From: Scybalousia_A sp052170555
GTDB taxonomy: Bacteria > Bacteroidota > Bacteroidia > Bacteroidales > P3
NCBI GenBank assembly: GCA_052170555.1
Contig: JBQNAI010000015.1
Span: 1-32,850 of the forward strand
Reading direction: 5' to 3'
Length of the DNA stretch: 32,850 nt
In this document: positions 1 through 8,161 of the stretch, piece after piece
Layout: the number at the start of each line of letters is the position of its first letter
How positions within the stretch are numbered: position 1 is the first letter of the stretch
The notes under the pieces: model-generated
The model's input: the letters and a program-made list of their open reading frames with translations, nothing else
Told to the model about the DNA's origin: nothing
Databases searched by the model: none
Program-made: the position numbers and the translations under genes

Positions 1-344
1 CTTACCTCGACAGTTTAAAAGAAGGTGTAAACGGAAAAACTGCCAAGCAGATAAAAGAGGAATACGAAATATTCAAAACGGAGAAATATGCCAAAGAGTT
101 GCTTACGATAGCAGACAAACATAATATTAGTGCCAAAGCATTGGAAGCATTCGTAAACGAGATTATCGACCGTAAAATATTTGATGGCGAGAAACTTAAC
201 GACCTGCTTGCTCCGCTCAATCTCGGTTGGCGAGAAAGAACAAAAAAAGAATTGGCACTAATGGAAGATGTTACTCCATTGCTGAAACGTCTATCTGCAG
301 GGCAGGAAATCTCTGGCTTGTCAGCATACGACAAAAAGAAATAA
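1..344 (+). CDS. hsdR: Type I restriction enzyme HsdR subunit, C-terminal end (partial)
   Basis: The reading frame is open from the first complete codon at base 3 to the stop at 342-344, so this is the last 113 residues of a gene that starts outside the window. The visible part is helical and charged, with a YEIFKTEKYAKELL-like stretch, a DRKIFDGEKLNDLL segment and a final ERTKKELALMEDVTPLLKRL helix. This resembles the C-terminal helical domain by which HsdR docks on the methylase core. The motor and nuclease domains are not visible. The call rests partly on context: hsdS starts 4 bases later and hsdM follows. HsdR would supply ATP-driven translocation and DNA cleavage. The internal TTG at 99 is not needed as a start. 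Confidence 0.82.
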   Translation, partial: YLDSLKEGVNGKTAKQIKEEYEIFKTEKYAKELLTIADKHNISAKALEAFVNEIIDRKIFDGEKLNDLLAPLNLGWRERTKKELALMEDVTPLLKRLSAGQEISGLSAYDKKK

Positions 345-348
345 AAGT

Positions 349-1551
349 ATGGCAAAAGAATTAAAAAATATACCAAAACTCCGTTTTCCTGAATTTATAA
401 AATTAGGAGATTGGGAGAAAAAGAAAATAGAAAGTATAATTTCTCAAGAAAGTTCTACAATGGCAATGAATAAACTGGAACTCCAGAAAGAAGGTTTTCC
501 TGTTTATGGTGCAGATGGATTAATAGGATATATCAATGACTTCCAACAAGAGGAAGAGTATATTTCAATGGTGAAAGATGGTTCAGGTGTAGGCAAACTT
601 AATTTGTGCCAAGAACATTCTTCTATTCTTGGAACTTTAACTGCTCTAAAATCAAAAGACAGTAAAAGATATTTCTTAAAATGGATTTATTATTTACTTA
701 ATACTTTGGATTTTTCTTCTTATGTAAAAGGAGCAGGTATTCCGCACATATATTATTCTGATATAAAACATAAATGCATTTATATACCATCTTTTTCTGA
801 GCAAAAGAAAATAGCAGATTGTCTTTCTTCCCTTGACGATTATATCAACGCAACGCAAGAGAAGATAGAATTATTGCAATCATATAAAAAGGGCTTTCAG
901 CAATTATTGTTTGCAACAAATCAATCACAATGTCCAACTTACCGATTTTCACAATTTAAAAAAGATGGTAAATGGAAAGAGCTTAAATTATCGGATACCT
1001 GTGAACTTATACGAGGACCATTTGGTGGTTCTCTAAAAAAAGAAAGTTTTGTAAAAGAGGGGTATGCCGTTTATGAGCAAAGTCACGCAATATATGGGAA
1101 TATGGAATCATTTCGCTATCATATATCAGAAGATAAATTTAAAGAGTTAAAACGTTTTAGAGTTCATTCAAATGACATAATAATGAGTTGCTCTGGTACT
1201 ATGGGGAAATTCGCTGTTATTCCAAATAATTACAAAGAAGGCATTATAAATCAGGCATTGCTAAAACTTTCAGCAAAAAAAGGCTACGACTATAGATTTA
1301 TCAAGCAACTTCTTGAATTGCCAAAATATCAAGATGAAATATTATCTGGAGCTGCTGGTGGTGCAATAAAGAATATTGCATCTATTAGTAAAATAAAAAA
1401 AATACTAATTTATATGCCGAATTTAGAAGAACAGATTTTTATAGCAGGTTTCTTCGCATCTATAGATGATCTACTAACGCTTGCAGAAAAGAAACTCTCT
1501 AAGTTGAAAGAACACAAAAAAGGATTAATGCAACAATTATTCTATAAATAA
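349..1551 (+). CDS. hsdS: Type I restriction-modification specificity subunit HsdS
   Basis: 400 residues, the usual HsdS size. It has two target-recognition domains (about 1-155 and 195-370), each followed by a conserved helical spacer. The first spacer contains SEQKKIADCLSSLDDYINA (149-168) and ends LLQSYKKGFQQLLF; the second has LEEQIFIAGFFASIDDLLTLAEKK and ends LKEHKKGLMQQLFYK. This pseudo-symmetric duplication is the hallmark of HsdS. Each half begins with a P-x-x-RF/YRF-type entry (LRFPEF; YRFSQF). HsdS binds the bipartite DNA target and holds two HsdM subunits. The gene starts 4 bases after hsdR and ends 12 bases before the PrrC-like gene, so it belongs to the same transcript. The recognition sequence cannot be read from the protein. 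Confidence 0.95.
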   Translation: MAKELKNIPKLRFPEFIKLGDWEKKKIESIISQESSTMAMNKLELQKEGFPVYGADGLIGYINDFQQEEEYISMVKDGSGVGKLNLCQEHSSILGTLTALKSKDSKRYFLKWIYYLLNTLDFSSYVKGAGIPHIYYSDIKHKCIYIPSFSEQKKIADCLSSLDDYINATQEKIELLQSYKKGFQQLLFATNQSQCPTYRFSQFKKDGKWKELKLSDTCELIRGPFGGSLKKESFVKEGYAVYEQSHAIYGNMESFRYHISEDKFKELKRFRVHSNDIIMSCSGTMGKFAVIPNNYKEGIINQALLKLSAKKGYDYRFIKQLLELPKYQDEILSGAAGGAIKNIASISKIKKILIYMPNLEEQIFIAGFFASIDDLLTLAEKKLSKLKEHKKGLMQQLFYK

Positions 1552-1563
1552 TACAAATAAAAT

Positions 1564-2646
1564 ATGGAGCTTTCAGATATTGCAAAAGAAATAAAGGAGT
1601 CAAAAGAGAATATATTTTTAATTTACGCATTTAATGCAACAGGTAAGACACGTCTTTCCGTGGAATATAAAGAAACTGCCCGAGATTCTAAAACAAGATT
1701 TCAAACAGGAGTATATTATAATGCCTTTAGCGAAGATCTGTTTATATGGGATAATGATACAAAAAACTCGGAAGCAGATATAAAGATGCAGGTCATCCCA
1801 AGTAGTCTCAATCGCTTACATTCGCAAATAAGCGAGGAGGCTGTTCTCGAAAAACTCCGTCCGTATAATCCTAAATACGAGTTTTCAATTTCTTATATTG
1901 ACAATGATTCTGAAAAAGGTATTGAACATATCCGTTTCTATTTAAAAGAAGGCGAGAGTAGAACATCTATCAAAATATCAAGGGGAGAAGAGCGTATCTT
2001 CGTATGGTGCTTCTTCTTGGCATTATTTGACACAGAAGGATGGGCTGATGCACAAAATCAGTACATCTTCATTGATGACCCTGTATCGAGCCTCGATGAC
2101 CATAATATATTTATCACAACATTCACTCTACTTGACCTCATAGAAAAATATTATAAGGAGAGAAAGTTTATCATCACAACTCATCATATCGGCTTTGCCA
2201 CAATATTAGATAATCTTTTAGCAAAAGGAGAAAAAGTAGAAAGTTTTAAGAAGCATTACAAACTTCGCCTTTTAGAAAAAGAAGGCACCGCATTCTCTTT
2301 AGGAAATCCTAAGAAAGACGTACTATTATACCATCTAAGATTATTGCAAATTTTGGATGATTCAATACAAAATAATTCTTTAGAGGTTTACCATATGGCA
2401 CTCTTACGCCAAGTCCTTGAAAATATTTCTTCATTCTTGGGTACAGGAAGAATTAAATATGTCTTGGAACAGATAGGCTTCTCCAATGCTGATAGAATTA
2501 CAACCATAGCCAATGCTTTGACACACAAAAATGTCTATTATCCACAAATGGATGCTATGGTAGAAGATAACAAACAAATAGTAAAAGACGTTTATAATGC
2601 GTTGATGGGGAAATATCACTTTATTATCCATAATGATAAAAATTGA
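1564..2646 (+). CDS. prrC: PrrC/RloC-like anticodon nuclease (ABC-type ATPase) embedded in the hsd operon
   Basis: 360 residues. An ABC-type ATPase is visible: Walker A A-x4-GKT at 22-29 (AFNATGKT), signature ISRGEE at 138-143, Walker B/D-loop YIFIDDPVSSLDD at 167-179, and an H-loop TTHH at 205-208. The C-terminal part holds R282-x3-E286 and H321, spaced much like the Arg-Glu-His triad (R320, E324, H356) described for E. coli PrrC, which cleaves tRNA-Lys when its host type I enzyme is blocked by a phage. The VYYNAFSEDLFIWDND stretch (50-65) also looks like this family. The gene lies between hsdS and hsdM and ends 5 bases before the hsdM ATG. The first Walker A glycine is alanine, which the P-loop consensus allows. 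The tRNA target and toxicity are inferred. A general AAA/HEPN ATPase is the alternative. Confidence 0.75.
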   Translation: MELSDIAKEIKESKENIFLIYAFNATGKTRLSVEYKETARDSKTRFQTGVYYNAFSEDLFIWDNDTKNSEADIKMQVIPSSLNRLHSQISEEAVLEKLRPYNPKYEFSISYIDNDSEKGIEHIRFYLKEGESRTSIKISRGEERIFVWCFFLALFDTEGWADAQNQYIFIDDPVSSLDDHNIFITTFTLLDLIEKYYKERKFIITTHHIGFATILDNLLAKGEKVESFKKHYKLRLLEKEGTAFSLGNPKKDVLLYHLRLLQILDDSIQNNSLEVYHMALLRQVLENISSFLGTGRIKYVLEQIGFSNADRITTIANALTHKNVYYPQMDAMVEDNKQIVKDVYNALMGKYHFIIHNDKN

Positions 2647-2651
2647 AATCA

Positions 2652-4280
2652 ATGACAACAGAAAATAAAAACGAACTGGGTAAAACCCTTTGGGATATTG
2701 CAAATAGCCTGCGAGGTGCAATGATGGCAGATGCTTTTCGTGATTATATGCTATCGTTTCTATTCCTGAAATATCTTTCAGATAATTATGTGGAATTTGC
2801 CAAAAAAGAATTAGGCACTGATTATCCAGATATAAAAAATATAGTGAAGGAAGAAGCAGAAATCGTAAAATCTCCGTTACAAATTTGGTATGCAGCAAAC
2901 CCCAAAGACATTGATTTGTTTGAAGCCCAGATGCGTAAAAAAATACACTATGTCATCAAGCCAAAATACCTTTGGGATAACATTGCTGAAAATGCTCGTA
3001 CGCAATCAAACGAATTACTAAAGATTTTGGAAGAAGGCTTCAAATATATTGAAGAACAATCTTTTGAAACCTCCTTTAAAGGACTGTTTTCAGAGATTAA
3101 TCTAAATTCTGAGAAACTTGGCAAAAACTATGCAGAGCGTAATGCTTTGTTGGCAAAGGTTATCAATAAGATAAAAGAGGGAGTCTCTAAGTTAGATACA
3201 ACTACAGACACTTTGGGCGATGCCTATGAGTATCTTATCGGACAATTTGCCGCCAATTCCGGGCAAAAGGCTGGCGAGTTCTATACCCCACAGGGAATTT
3301 CCTCAATACTGTCTAAGATTGTAACACTTGATTGCCAAGACCCTAAATCAGGCAAAAAGAAAAAAATAAACAAAGTATTGGATTTTACTTGTGGTTCTGG
3401 TTCATTACTTCTCAATGTACGGCATGAAATGGGAACTAATGGCATAGGTAAGATTTATGGTCAGGAGAAGAATATTACAACCTATAACCTTGCCCGTATG
3501 AATATGTTGCTGCATGGAGTAAAAGATACGGAGTTTGAAATTCATCATGGTGATACACTTGTCAATGACTGGAGTATCCTAAACAATATGAACCCGTCAA
3601 AGAAGATGGAATTCGATGCCATTGTTGCAAATCCCCCATTCAGTTATCGCTGGGAACCGAAAGAGGAAACTGCAAAGGATTTCCGTTTCAGTCGTTACGG
3701 TCTTGCTCCAAAATCTGCTGCCGATTTTGCATTTCTATTACATGGTTTCCACTATTTGAGTGGTGATGGTACAATGGCTATCATTCTTCCTCATGGTGTT
3801 TTGTTTAGAGGAGGAAAGGATGAAACTATCAGAAAGAAACTTCTGAGTGACGATAACATAGATGCAGTTATCGGACTGCCTGCTAATCTATTCTATTCAA
3901 CAGGTATTCCCGTCTGTATTTTAGTGTTGAAGAAATGTCGTCGTACAGATGACATTCTTTTCATCAATGCCAGTTCGGAAGAACACTATGAGAAAGGGAA
4001 ACGCCAGAATTCATTGCGTCCTGAAGATATAAACAAAATAGTAGAAACTTATCAATTCCGTAGGGAAGAAAATCGTTATTCTCGTAAAGTCTATATGCGA
4101 GAAATCAAAGACAATGGCTATAATCTAAACATTTCACGCTATGTAAATCTGTCCAAAGAAGAAGAAAAGATTGATTTGGCAGAAGTACACAGACAGTTAG
4201 TTGCAACAGAGGAAAAGATTGAAGCTGCCCGTCAAAAGCATAATGATTTTCTGAAAGAGTTAGGGCTAGAACTTGTATAA
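2652..4280 (+). CDS. hsdM: Type I restriction-modification DNA methyltransferase subunit HsdM
   Basis: N6-adenine methyltransferase of the type I complex. The N-terminal helical HsdM_N domain (LWDIANSLRGAM) is followed by the SAM-binding fold. Motif I is DFTCGSGSLLLN starting at D244 and motif IV is NPPF at 327-330, the adenine-methylase catalytic signature. GEFYTPQGI before motif I is also typical of HsdM. Length is about 542 residues, normal for the family. An in-frame TTG at 2643 would add three residues and overlap the previous stop; the ATG at 2652, five bases after that stop, is preferred. HsdM sits after the PrrC-like gene rather than next to hsdS. The C-terminus ends in a coiled helix (VATEEKIEAARQKHNDFLKE) that probably contacts HsdS. 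Confidence 0.96.
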   Translation: MTTENKNELGKTLWDIANSLRGAMMADAFRDYMLSFLFLKYLSDNYVEFAKKELGTDYPDIKNIVKEEAEIVKSPLQIWYAANPKDIDLFEAQMRKKIHYVIKPKYLWDNIAENARTQSNELLKILEEGFKYIEEQSFETSFKGLFSEINLNSEKLGKNYAERNALLAKVINKIKEGVSKLDTTTDTLGDAYEYLIGQFAANSGQKAGEFYTPQGISSILSKIVTLDCQDPKSGKKKKINKVLDFTCGSGSLLLNVRHEMGTNGIGKIYGQEKNITTYNLARMNMLLHGVKDTEFEIHHGDTLVNDWSILNNMNPSKKMEFDAIVANPPFSYRWEPKEETAKDFRFSRYGLAPKSAADFAFLLHGFHYLSGDGTMAIILPHGVLFRGGKDETIRKKLLSDDNIDAVIGLPANLFYSTGIPVCILVLKKCRRTDDILFINASSEEHYEKGKRQNSLRPEDINKIVETYQFRREENRYSRKVYMREIKDNGYNLNISRYVNLSKEEEKIDLAEVHRQLVATEEKIEAARQKHNDFLKELGLELV

Positions 4281-4307
4281 AAACCATATCGCATAAAATT
4301 ATAAAAA

Positions 4308-6146
4308 ATGAAACATGAAATTAGTCCAGACAAGCAAACTGTAGAATCATGTCTGAAACAGAAATCCTACTATGTGGACTTTTATCAGAGAGAATATGTT
4401 TGGTCAAAAGAAACAGTAGAGATACTTTTGCGTGATATTTTTTATGAATTTGAATTGTCGTATAATATTCATAAAGATGAAGAATTAACTCAAGAGGTTC
4501 TTGACCTCTATAATTGGTATTATATGAATGTATTCATTACCAATAAAGTGGATGGAAAAGTCTATATAGTAGATGGTCAGCAACGGTTAACGACACTTAC
4601 GCTTATCGCTACCAAATTATATCATATAATTGATGATGAAAATCTAAAAGATACCTTAAAGGAATGTATTTTCTCAAAGGATAAATTCAAGGGAGATATT
4701 TTCTGTATAGACAATGAAAAGCGTAAAGATGTCATGCGAAGTATCTTAGCAGAAACTAAATACCAAGAACCTTATAAGAATAAAACCGAAGAAAATCTTA
4801 TTTTAAGGTATAATGACATCAGTAAGTTTATAGATGACAAGAATCTTCCTTCAGAAGAAATTAAGGCTTTTACTTTTTATTTTCTTGAAAGATTAGTCAT
4901 GGTAGAATTATCTATTGAAAAAGATGATACACCTATGGTCTTTGAAGTTATTAATGACAGAGGGGAATCTCTTAAGCCTTTTGAAATTCTTAAAGGAAAA
5001 ATGATAGGGGCATTAGGTAAAAATGACACCGAAGCTTACTCTGAAAAATGGGACAATGCCATATCATGTTTGAGTGGCATACAAGATGCTTTTTTCATAG
5101 ACTTCATAAAGTCTAGATTTGTTTTTAAGGAAAATGCCAAGTTAGAAACAGCATTGAACCAAGCGTATCATAGATACATCTTTGATTATAATGATATTGC
5201 AGATTCCTTACAATTCAGAAAGACTGATAAAAAGCATATTGCTAATATCAAACATTTTATAGATACGGATTTTAAGTATTATTCTAAACTATATGCTAAA
5301 ATACGAGATAATCAAAATCAGTTCCTGAGGTATGATAATGTAATTAATTATCTATCAGGACAATATCAGATTATAATGGCTGCTTGCAGTATAGATGATC
5401 CGGTTGAAGATGAAAAGATAGATACTATTGCTAAAGAGATAGATAGGTTATGGATGCTTTTAATCTTAAATGATATCTATGATAGTAATAAGTTTCAAAA
5501 TTTGTGTTATGAACTTAACAAATTATTGAAAGAAAAGAATATATCTGAATATCGTAGCATATTTGATAAGTTAATCATGGATGCAATTCGTGATAAGAGG
5601 AATACCACTCCAACTTCTGTATTAGATTATCAGAATTTCATCAAGAAGAATTATAGTAATATGAATACTCGTTCTTTAAGGTATCTTTTTGCACGAATAG
5701 AAAAGTATATTTGTGAGCACACAAATCAATCTATGCAAAACGATGTGGAGTATATATCTACGAAAACAGGTTACAAAACAGGTTATCACATTGAACATAT
5801 CTTATCGCATAATGAAACTAATAAGAAATATTTTGAGAATGAAGAAGAGTTTGAAGATAAACGGAATCTTTTAGGCGGACTATTACTGCTTAAAGGTGCG
5901 GATAATATTAGTTCTGGCAATGAAGAGTATAGCGATAAGCTTAAAACTTATAGTAGTGGTTTAATATGGGGACATTCTTTGTGTGTTGACTTTTATCATG
6001 CAAATAAAGACTTTGCTAACTTTAATTGTTCCTTTAAAGAAGCAACTTCGGCAGAGTTTAAACCTTTCAATACATTTAATAAAGAGGCATTAAGTGAAAG
6101 AAGTCTATTACTCTATAACTTAATAAAAGTTATTTGGGAGGTATAG
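4308..6146 (+). CDS. DUF262 and DUF1524 domain protein (GmrSD-type restriction protein)
   Basis: 612 residues. The N-terminal DUF262 (ParB/Srx-like NTPase) domain carries DGQQRLTTL at 89-97, followed by FEVINDRGESLKPFEILKG, the second conserved block of the family. The C-terminal DUF1524 has a His-Me-finger/HNH-like motif, YHIEHILSH with H494 and H497, then NLLGGLLLL and NISSGNEEY. Both halves match the GmrS plus GmrD architecture of type IV enzymes that cut glucosylated hydroxymethylcytosine DNA, although many relatives have other or unknown substrates. It begins 27 bases after hsdM and so probably shares the operon, giving the island a third defence layer. The nuclease role is inferred from the family. 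Confidence 0.85.
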   Translation: MKHEISPDKQTVESCLKQKSYYVDFYQREYVWSKETVEILLRDIFYEFELSYNIHKDEELTQEVLDLYNWYYMNVFITNKVDGKVYIVDGQQRLTTLTLIATKLYHIIDDENLKDTLKECIFSKDKFKGDIFCIDNEKRKDVMRSILAETKYQEPYKNKTEENLILRYNDISKFIDDKNLPSEEIKAFTFYFLERLVMVELSIEKDDTPMVFEVINDRGESLKPFEILKGKMIGALGKNDTEAYSEKWDNAISCLSGIQDAFFIDFIKSRFVFKENAKLETALNQAYHRYIFDYNDIADSLQFRKTDKKHIANIKHFIDTDFKYYSKLYAKIRDNQNQFLRYDNVINYLSGQYQIIMAACSIDDPVEDEKIDTIAKEIDRLWMLLILNDIYDSNKFQNLCYELNKLLKEKNISEYRSIFDKLIMDAIRDKRNTTPTSVLDYQNFIKKNYSNMNTRSLRYLFARIEKYICEHTNQSMQNDVEYISTKTGYKTGYHIEHILSHNETNKKYFENEEEFEDKRNLLGGLLLLKGADNISSGNEEYSDKLKTYSSGLIWGHSLCVDFYHANKDFANFNCSFKEATSAEFKPFNTFNKEALSERSLLLYNLIKVIWEV

Positions 6147-6694
6147 CAAGAGAATAGCGATAATATCCAAGATGTTTTCTAATCAATACTGCTCAAATTG
6201 AGGAAACATTTTTGTACCATATAAATATAAACCACTGATAATCAGTGTGGGATATATTTGAGGAAGAAAGTATGAGAGAACTCACAGCGATGTAGTGCAA
6301 AGCATATTGTATTAATAGTTTATGTCAATATTTAATGAAATTTGAGTGGTGTGAATATTTCAGGCTACTCATTGTTTTTTCATATTTATTTTTTACATCA
6401 TTGTAAACACAAATATAGTAAGAAGTAAAACAGTATTCTTATCTACCTAAAGCGATATTGTTTAAGAATATTGTGTAATGATGACAAATAATTTGAATAA
6501 ATGATAAATTACTTTATTGGAAAATTAGAATAATTCATATGAAGATAATGTTATACAATAGAAAAACCAATTGAATAGCAAAATAGGAGAATTTTGATAT
6601 TGATTTATAAAATTGGAGTTGCTTAATGATAATTCATTTTTTGAAACTAAAGGATTGTTTTTTGAAGTTATTTGCAATAAATGATATATGAAAA
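6147..6694. other. Intergenic region, 548 bp, between the defence island and the PPTase gene
   Basis: No convincing gene. Very AT-rich, with stops in all frames; the only ORF of 60 codons (6525-6707, minus) runs into the PPTase gene and has no family features. It holds one perfect palindrome at 6233-6247, listed separately. The plus-strand island and the minus-strand PPTase converge here, so transcription of both should end in this stretch, but no hairpin followed by a T-run is evident. Confidence 0.6.
6233..6247. repeat. Perfect 15-bp palindrome CACTGAT-A-ATCAGTG
   Basis: Two 7-bp arms meet around a single A, 87 bp after the DUF262-DUF1524 stop. It is not followed by a T-run, so a plain intrinsic terminator is not supported. 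It could be a protein-binding site, a weak 3' hairpin of the island transcript, or the edge of an old insertion. Confidence 0.5.
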
Positions 6695-7351
6695 TTATTC
6701 TACGCAAATGGAAACAAACAATTCTGTTGTTATATCCTGGTAAGATACTATTCGGTGTAAGTTTTTGTAATAATCTTGATTTATATTGAAATGTTGAGGT
6801 GATAGATCAATAGTAGAAAAATTACCTGCAATACCTGTACCTGTCATTTTGACGTACGCTTCCTTTATTGTCCATAATTGAGTGAAAGCTATATCTGTAC
6901 TGACATTGTAATGATTATTTTGTGATAAGTTTTGGTCCTCTATTTGCGATATTATATTATTTTTTGATTTTTTTATAGAGTTTAGGTATTGTATTTCATT
7001 AGTATGAAATAATCGTTCTGCTAATTTTTTCTTGTTTGTTCGTAAATGCTCTATATCTATTCCGATTCTACGATCGCATATGGCTATGGCGATATAATCT
7101 TGCGAATTGGAAATAGAAAAATGTAATTTGTTGTTATATAAAAAATAAGGTTTTCCTTTTTTTTCTTTTACAATGGTAAAATCAAAATTGTAATTTTTTT
7201 GTTGGAGAGTATGAATTAGAAATTTTTCTCCTAATATTGGCATATCCTTATGGCATCTCAATCCGGTATTCCAATCAAATATCTTTTGTAAAATTTCAAT
7301 TTTTTCAATTTTTACAAAAGGAAATATCTCATTGTTAGTATTGGAATGCAT
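6695..7351 (-). CDS. 4'-phosphopantetheinyl transferase superfamily protein (Sfp type)
   Basis: 218 residues, the size of the Sfp/EntD class. The three family motifs are present: GKPYF and HFSISNS (66-82), GIDIE at 97-101 with metal ligands D99 and E101, and WTIKEAYVK at 160-168 with E164 and the lysine before it. The enzyme would transfer 4'-phosphopantetheine from CoA to a serine of a carrier protein. No carrier protein, PKS or NRPS gene lies nearby, so it may be a general activator of fatty-acid or aryl-polyene carriers encoded elsewhere. The start at 7351 gives a normal N-terminus. The gene lies downstream of the FKBP gene on the same strand, but the hairpin at 7387-7442 separates them. 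Confidence 0.9.
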   Translation of the reverse strand: MHSNTNNEIFPFVKIEKIEILQKIFDWNTGLRCHKDMPILGEKFLIHTLQQKNYNFDFTIVKEKKGKPYFLYNNKLHFSISNSQDYIAIAICDRRIGIDIEHLRTNKKKLAERLFHTNEIQYLNSIKKSKNNIISQIEDQNLSQNNHYNVSTDIAFTQLWTIKEAYVKMTGTGIAGNFSTIDLSPQHFNINQDYYKNLHRIVSYQDITTELFVSICVE

Positions 7352-7386
7352 AGTATAAGATGCTCAATATTTATTTTTATGATCAA

Positions 7387-7442
7387 ATACGCTTTTAAGG
7401 AAGCTTGAAATGATTCTATGTCCGATTTCCTCAAAAGCGTAT
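7387..7442 (-). terminator. Long hairpin after the FKBP gene
   Basis: Arms 7387-7402 and 7427-7442 pair over 16 bp with one mismatch (ten perfect pairs at the base, ATACGCTTTT against AAAAGCGTAT), around a 24-base loop. It lies 18 bases after the FKBP stop on the minus strand. The following sequence is AT-rich, but the U-run is imperfect, so it is probably a terminator or a processing/stability hairpin. Confidence 0.6.
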
Positions 7443-7460
7443 ATATATGATGATTAGAAT

Positions 7461-8084
7461 TTATTTGTTGATTCCTAATAACTCAACTTCAAATATTAGA
7501 GTACTACCGGCAGGAATATTTCCTACAGTTTGGTCGCCGTAAGCTAAATCGCTTGGGATATAAAATCTAGTCTTACCGCCAACTTTCATAGTTTGCAATC
7601 CTTCAGTCCAACCAGCAATAACTTGATTTAACGGAAAATCAATAGGTTCTCCCCTTTGTATGGAGGAATCAAAGATGGTACCGTTAAGTAATGTACCGTG
7701 ATAATGAACTTTTACTGAATCTGTTGCCTTTGGTGATTCTCCTGTTCCCTCTATTAAGACAACATATTGAAGCCCCGATGCCGTTTCTGTCACGTTTGCT
7801 TGATTACGGTTATTGCTTAAGAATTCTTTACCTTTTTTCTTATGTTCAGCAGCTTCTCTTTGTGTACGTTCTTGTTGTTTGTGTTGCATTTCTTTTTGCC
7901 ATGCTTGCATTACTCTATTCTTTTCGATGTCGGTCATTGGATTTGTAGATTTGTTATTAAGCATATCTTGCATTGCTTTAATCATTATATCTATATTCAA
8001 ATCCATTTGTTCATTTAAGATACTACGTGCCATATCCTCACCAATAATGAAAGACACTTTATCTCTGTCGTTATTTAGTTGCAT
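7461..8084 (-). CDS. FKBP-type peptidyl-prolyl cis-trans isomerase
   Basis: 207 residues: a helical N-terminal dimerisation-like region (about 1-95, with a very charged AWQKEMQHKQQERTQREAA helix) and a C-terminal FKBP domain (about 103-207). The active-site aromatic set is complete: Y128, F138-D139, F150, V155-I156, W159, Y182 and F198. The layout is that of FkpA/Mip proteins, which catalyse prolyl isomerisation and act as chaperones. Unlike most of those it has no signal peptide; the frame upstream of the ATG contains no alternative ATG, so the protein should be cytoplasmic. It follows the S46 peptidase gene by 77 bp on the same strand and may be partly co-transcribed. Confidence 0.92.
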   Translation of the reverse strand: MQLNNDRDKVSFIIGEDMARSILNEQMDLNIDIMIKAMQDMLNNKSTNPMTDIEKNRVMQAWQKEMQHKQQERTQREAAEHKKKGKEFLSNNRNQANVTETASGLQYVVLIEGTGESPKATDSVKVHYHGTLLNGTIFDSSIQRGEPIDFPLNQVIAGWTEGLQTMKVGGKTRFYIPSDLAYGDQTVGNIPAGSTLIFEVELLGINK

Positions 8085-8119
8085 TTTCTTTTGTAATTGT
8101 ATTAAATGTATAAGACCTA

Positions 8120-8137
8120 TAGAATTGTGTAATTCTA
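8120..8137 (-). repeat. Short inverted repeat between the S46 peptidase and FKBP genes
   Basis: TAGAATT (8120-8126) and AATTCTA (8131-8137) form a 7-bp AT-rich stem with a 4-base loop, 25 bases after the S46 peptidase stop. It is weak as a terminator; it may only attenuate read-through into the FKBP gene. Confidence 0.3.
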
Positions 8138-8161
8138 AAAATCTTACTATAAATCATTTAT

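Noticed and set aside
6525..6707. 60-codon minus-strand ORF after the PPTase gene
   Set aside because: Composition is random-like and it overlaps the PPTase gene end.
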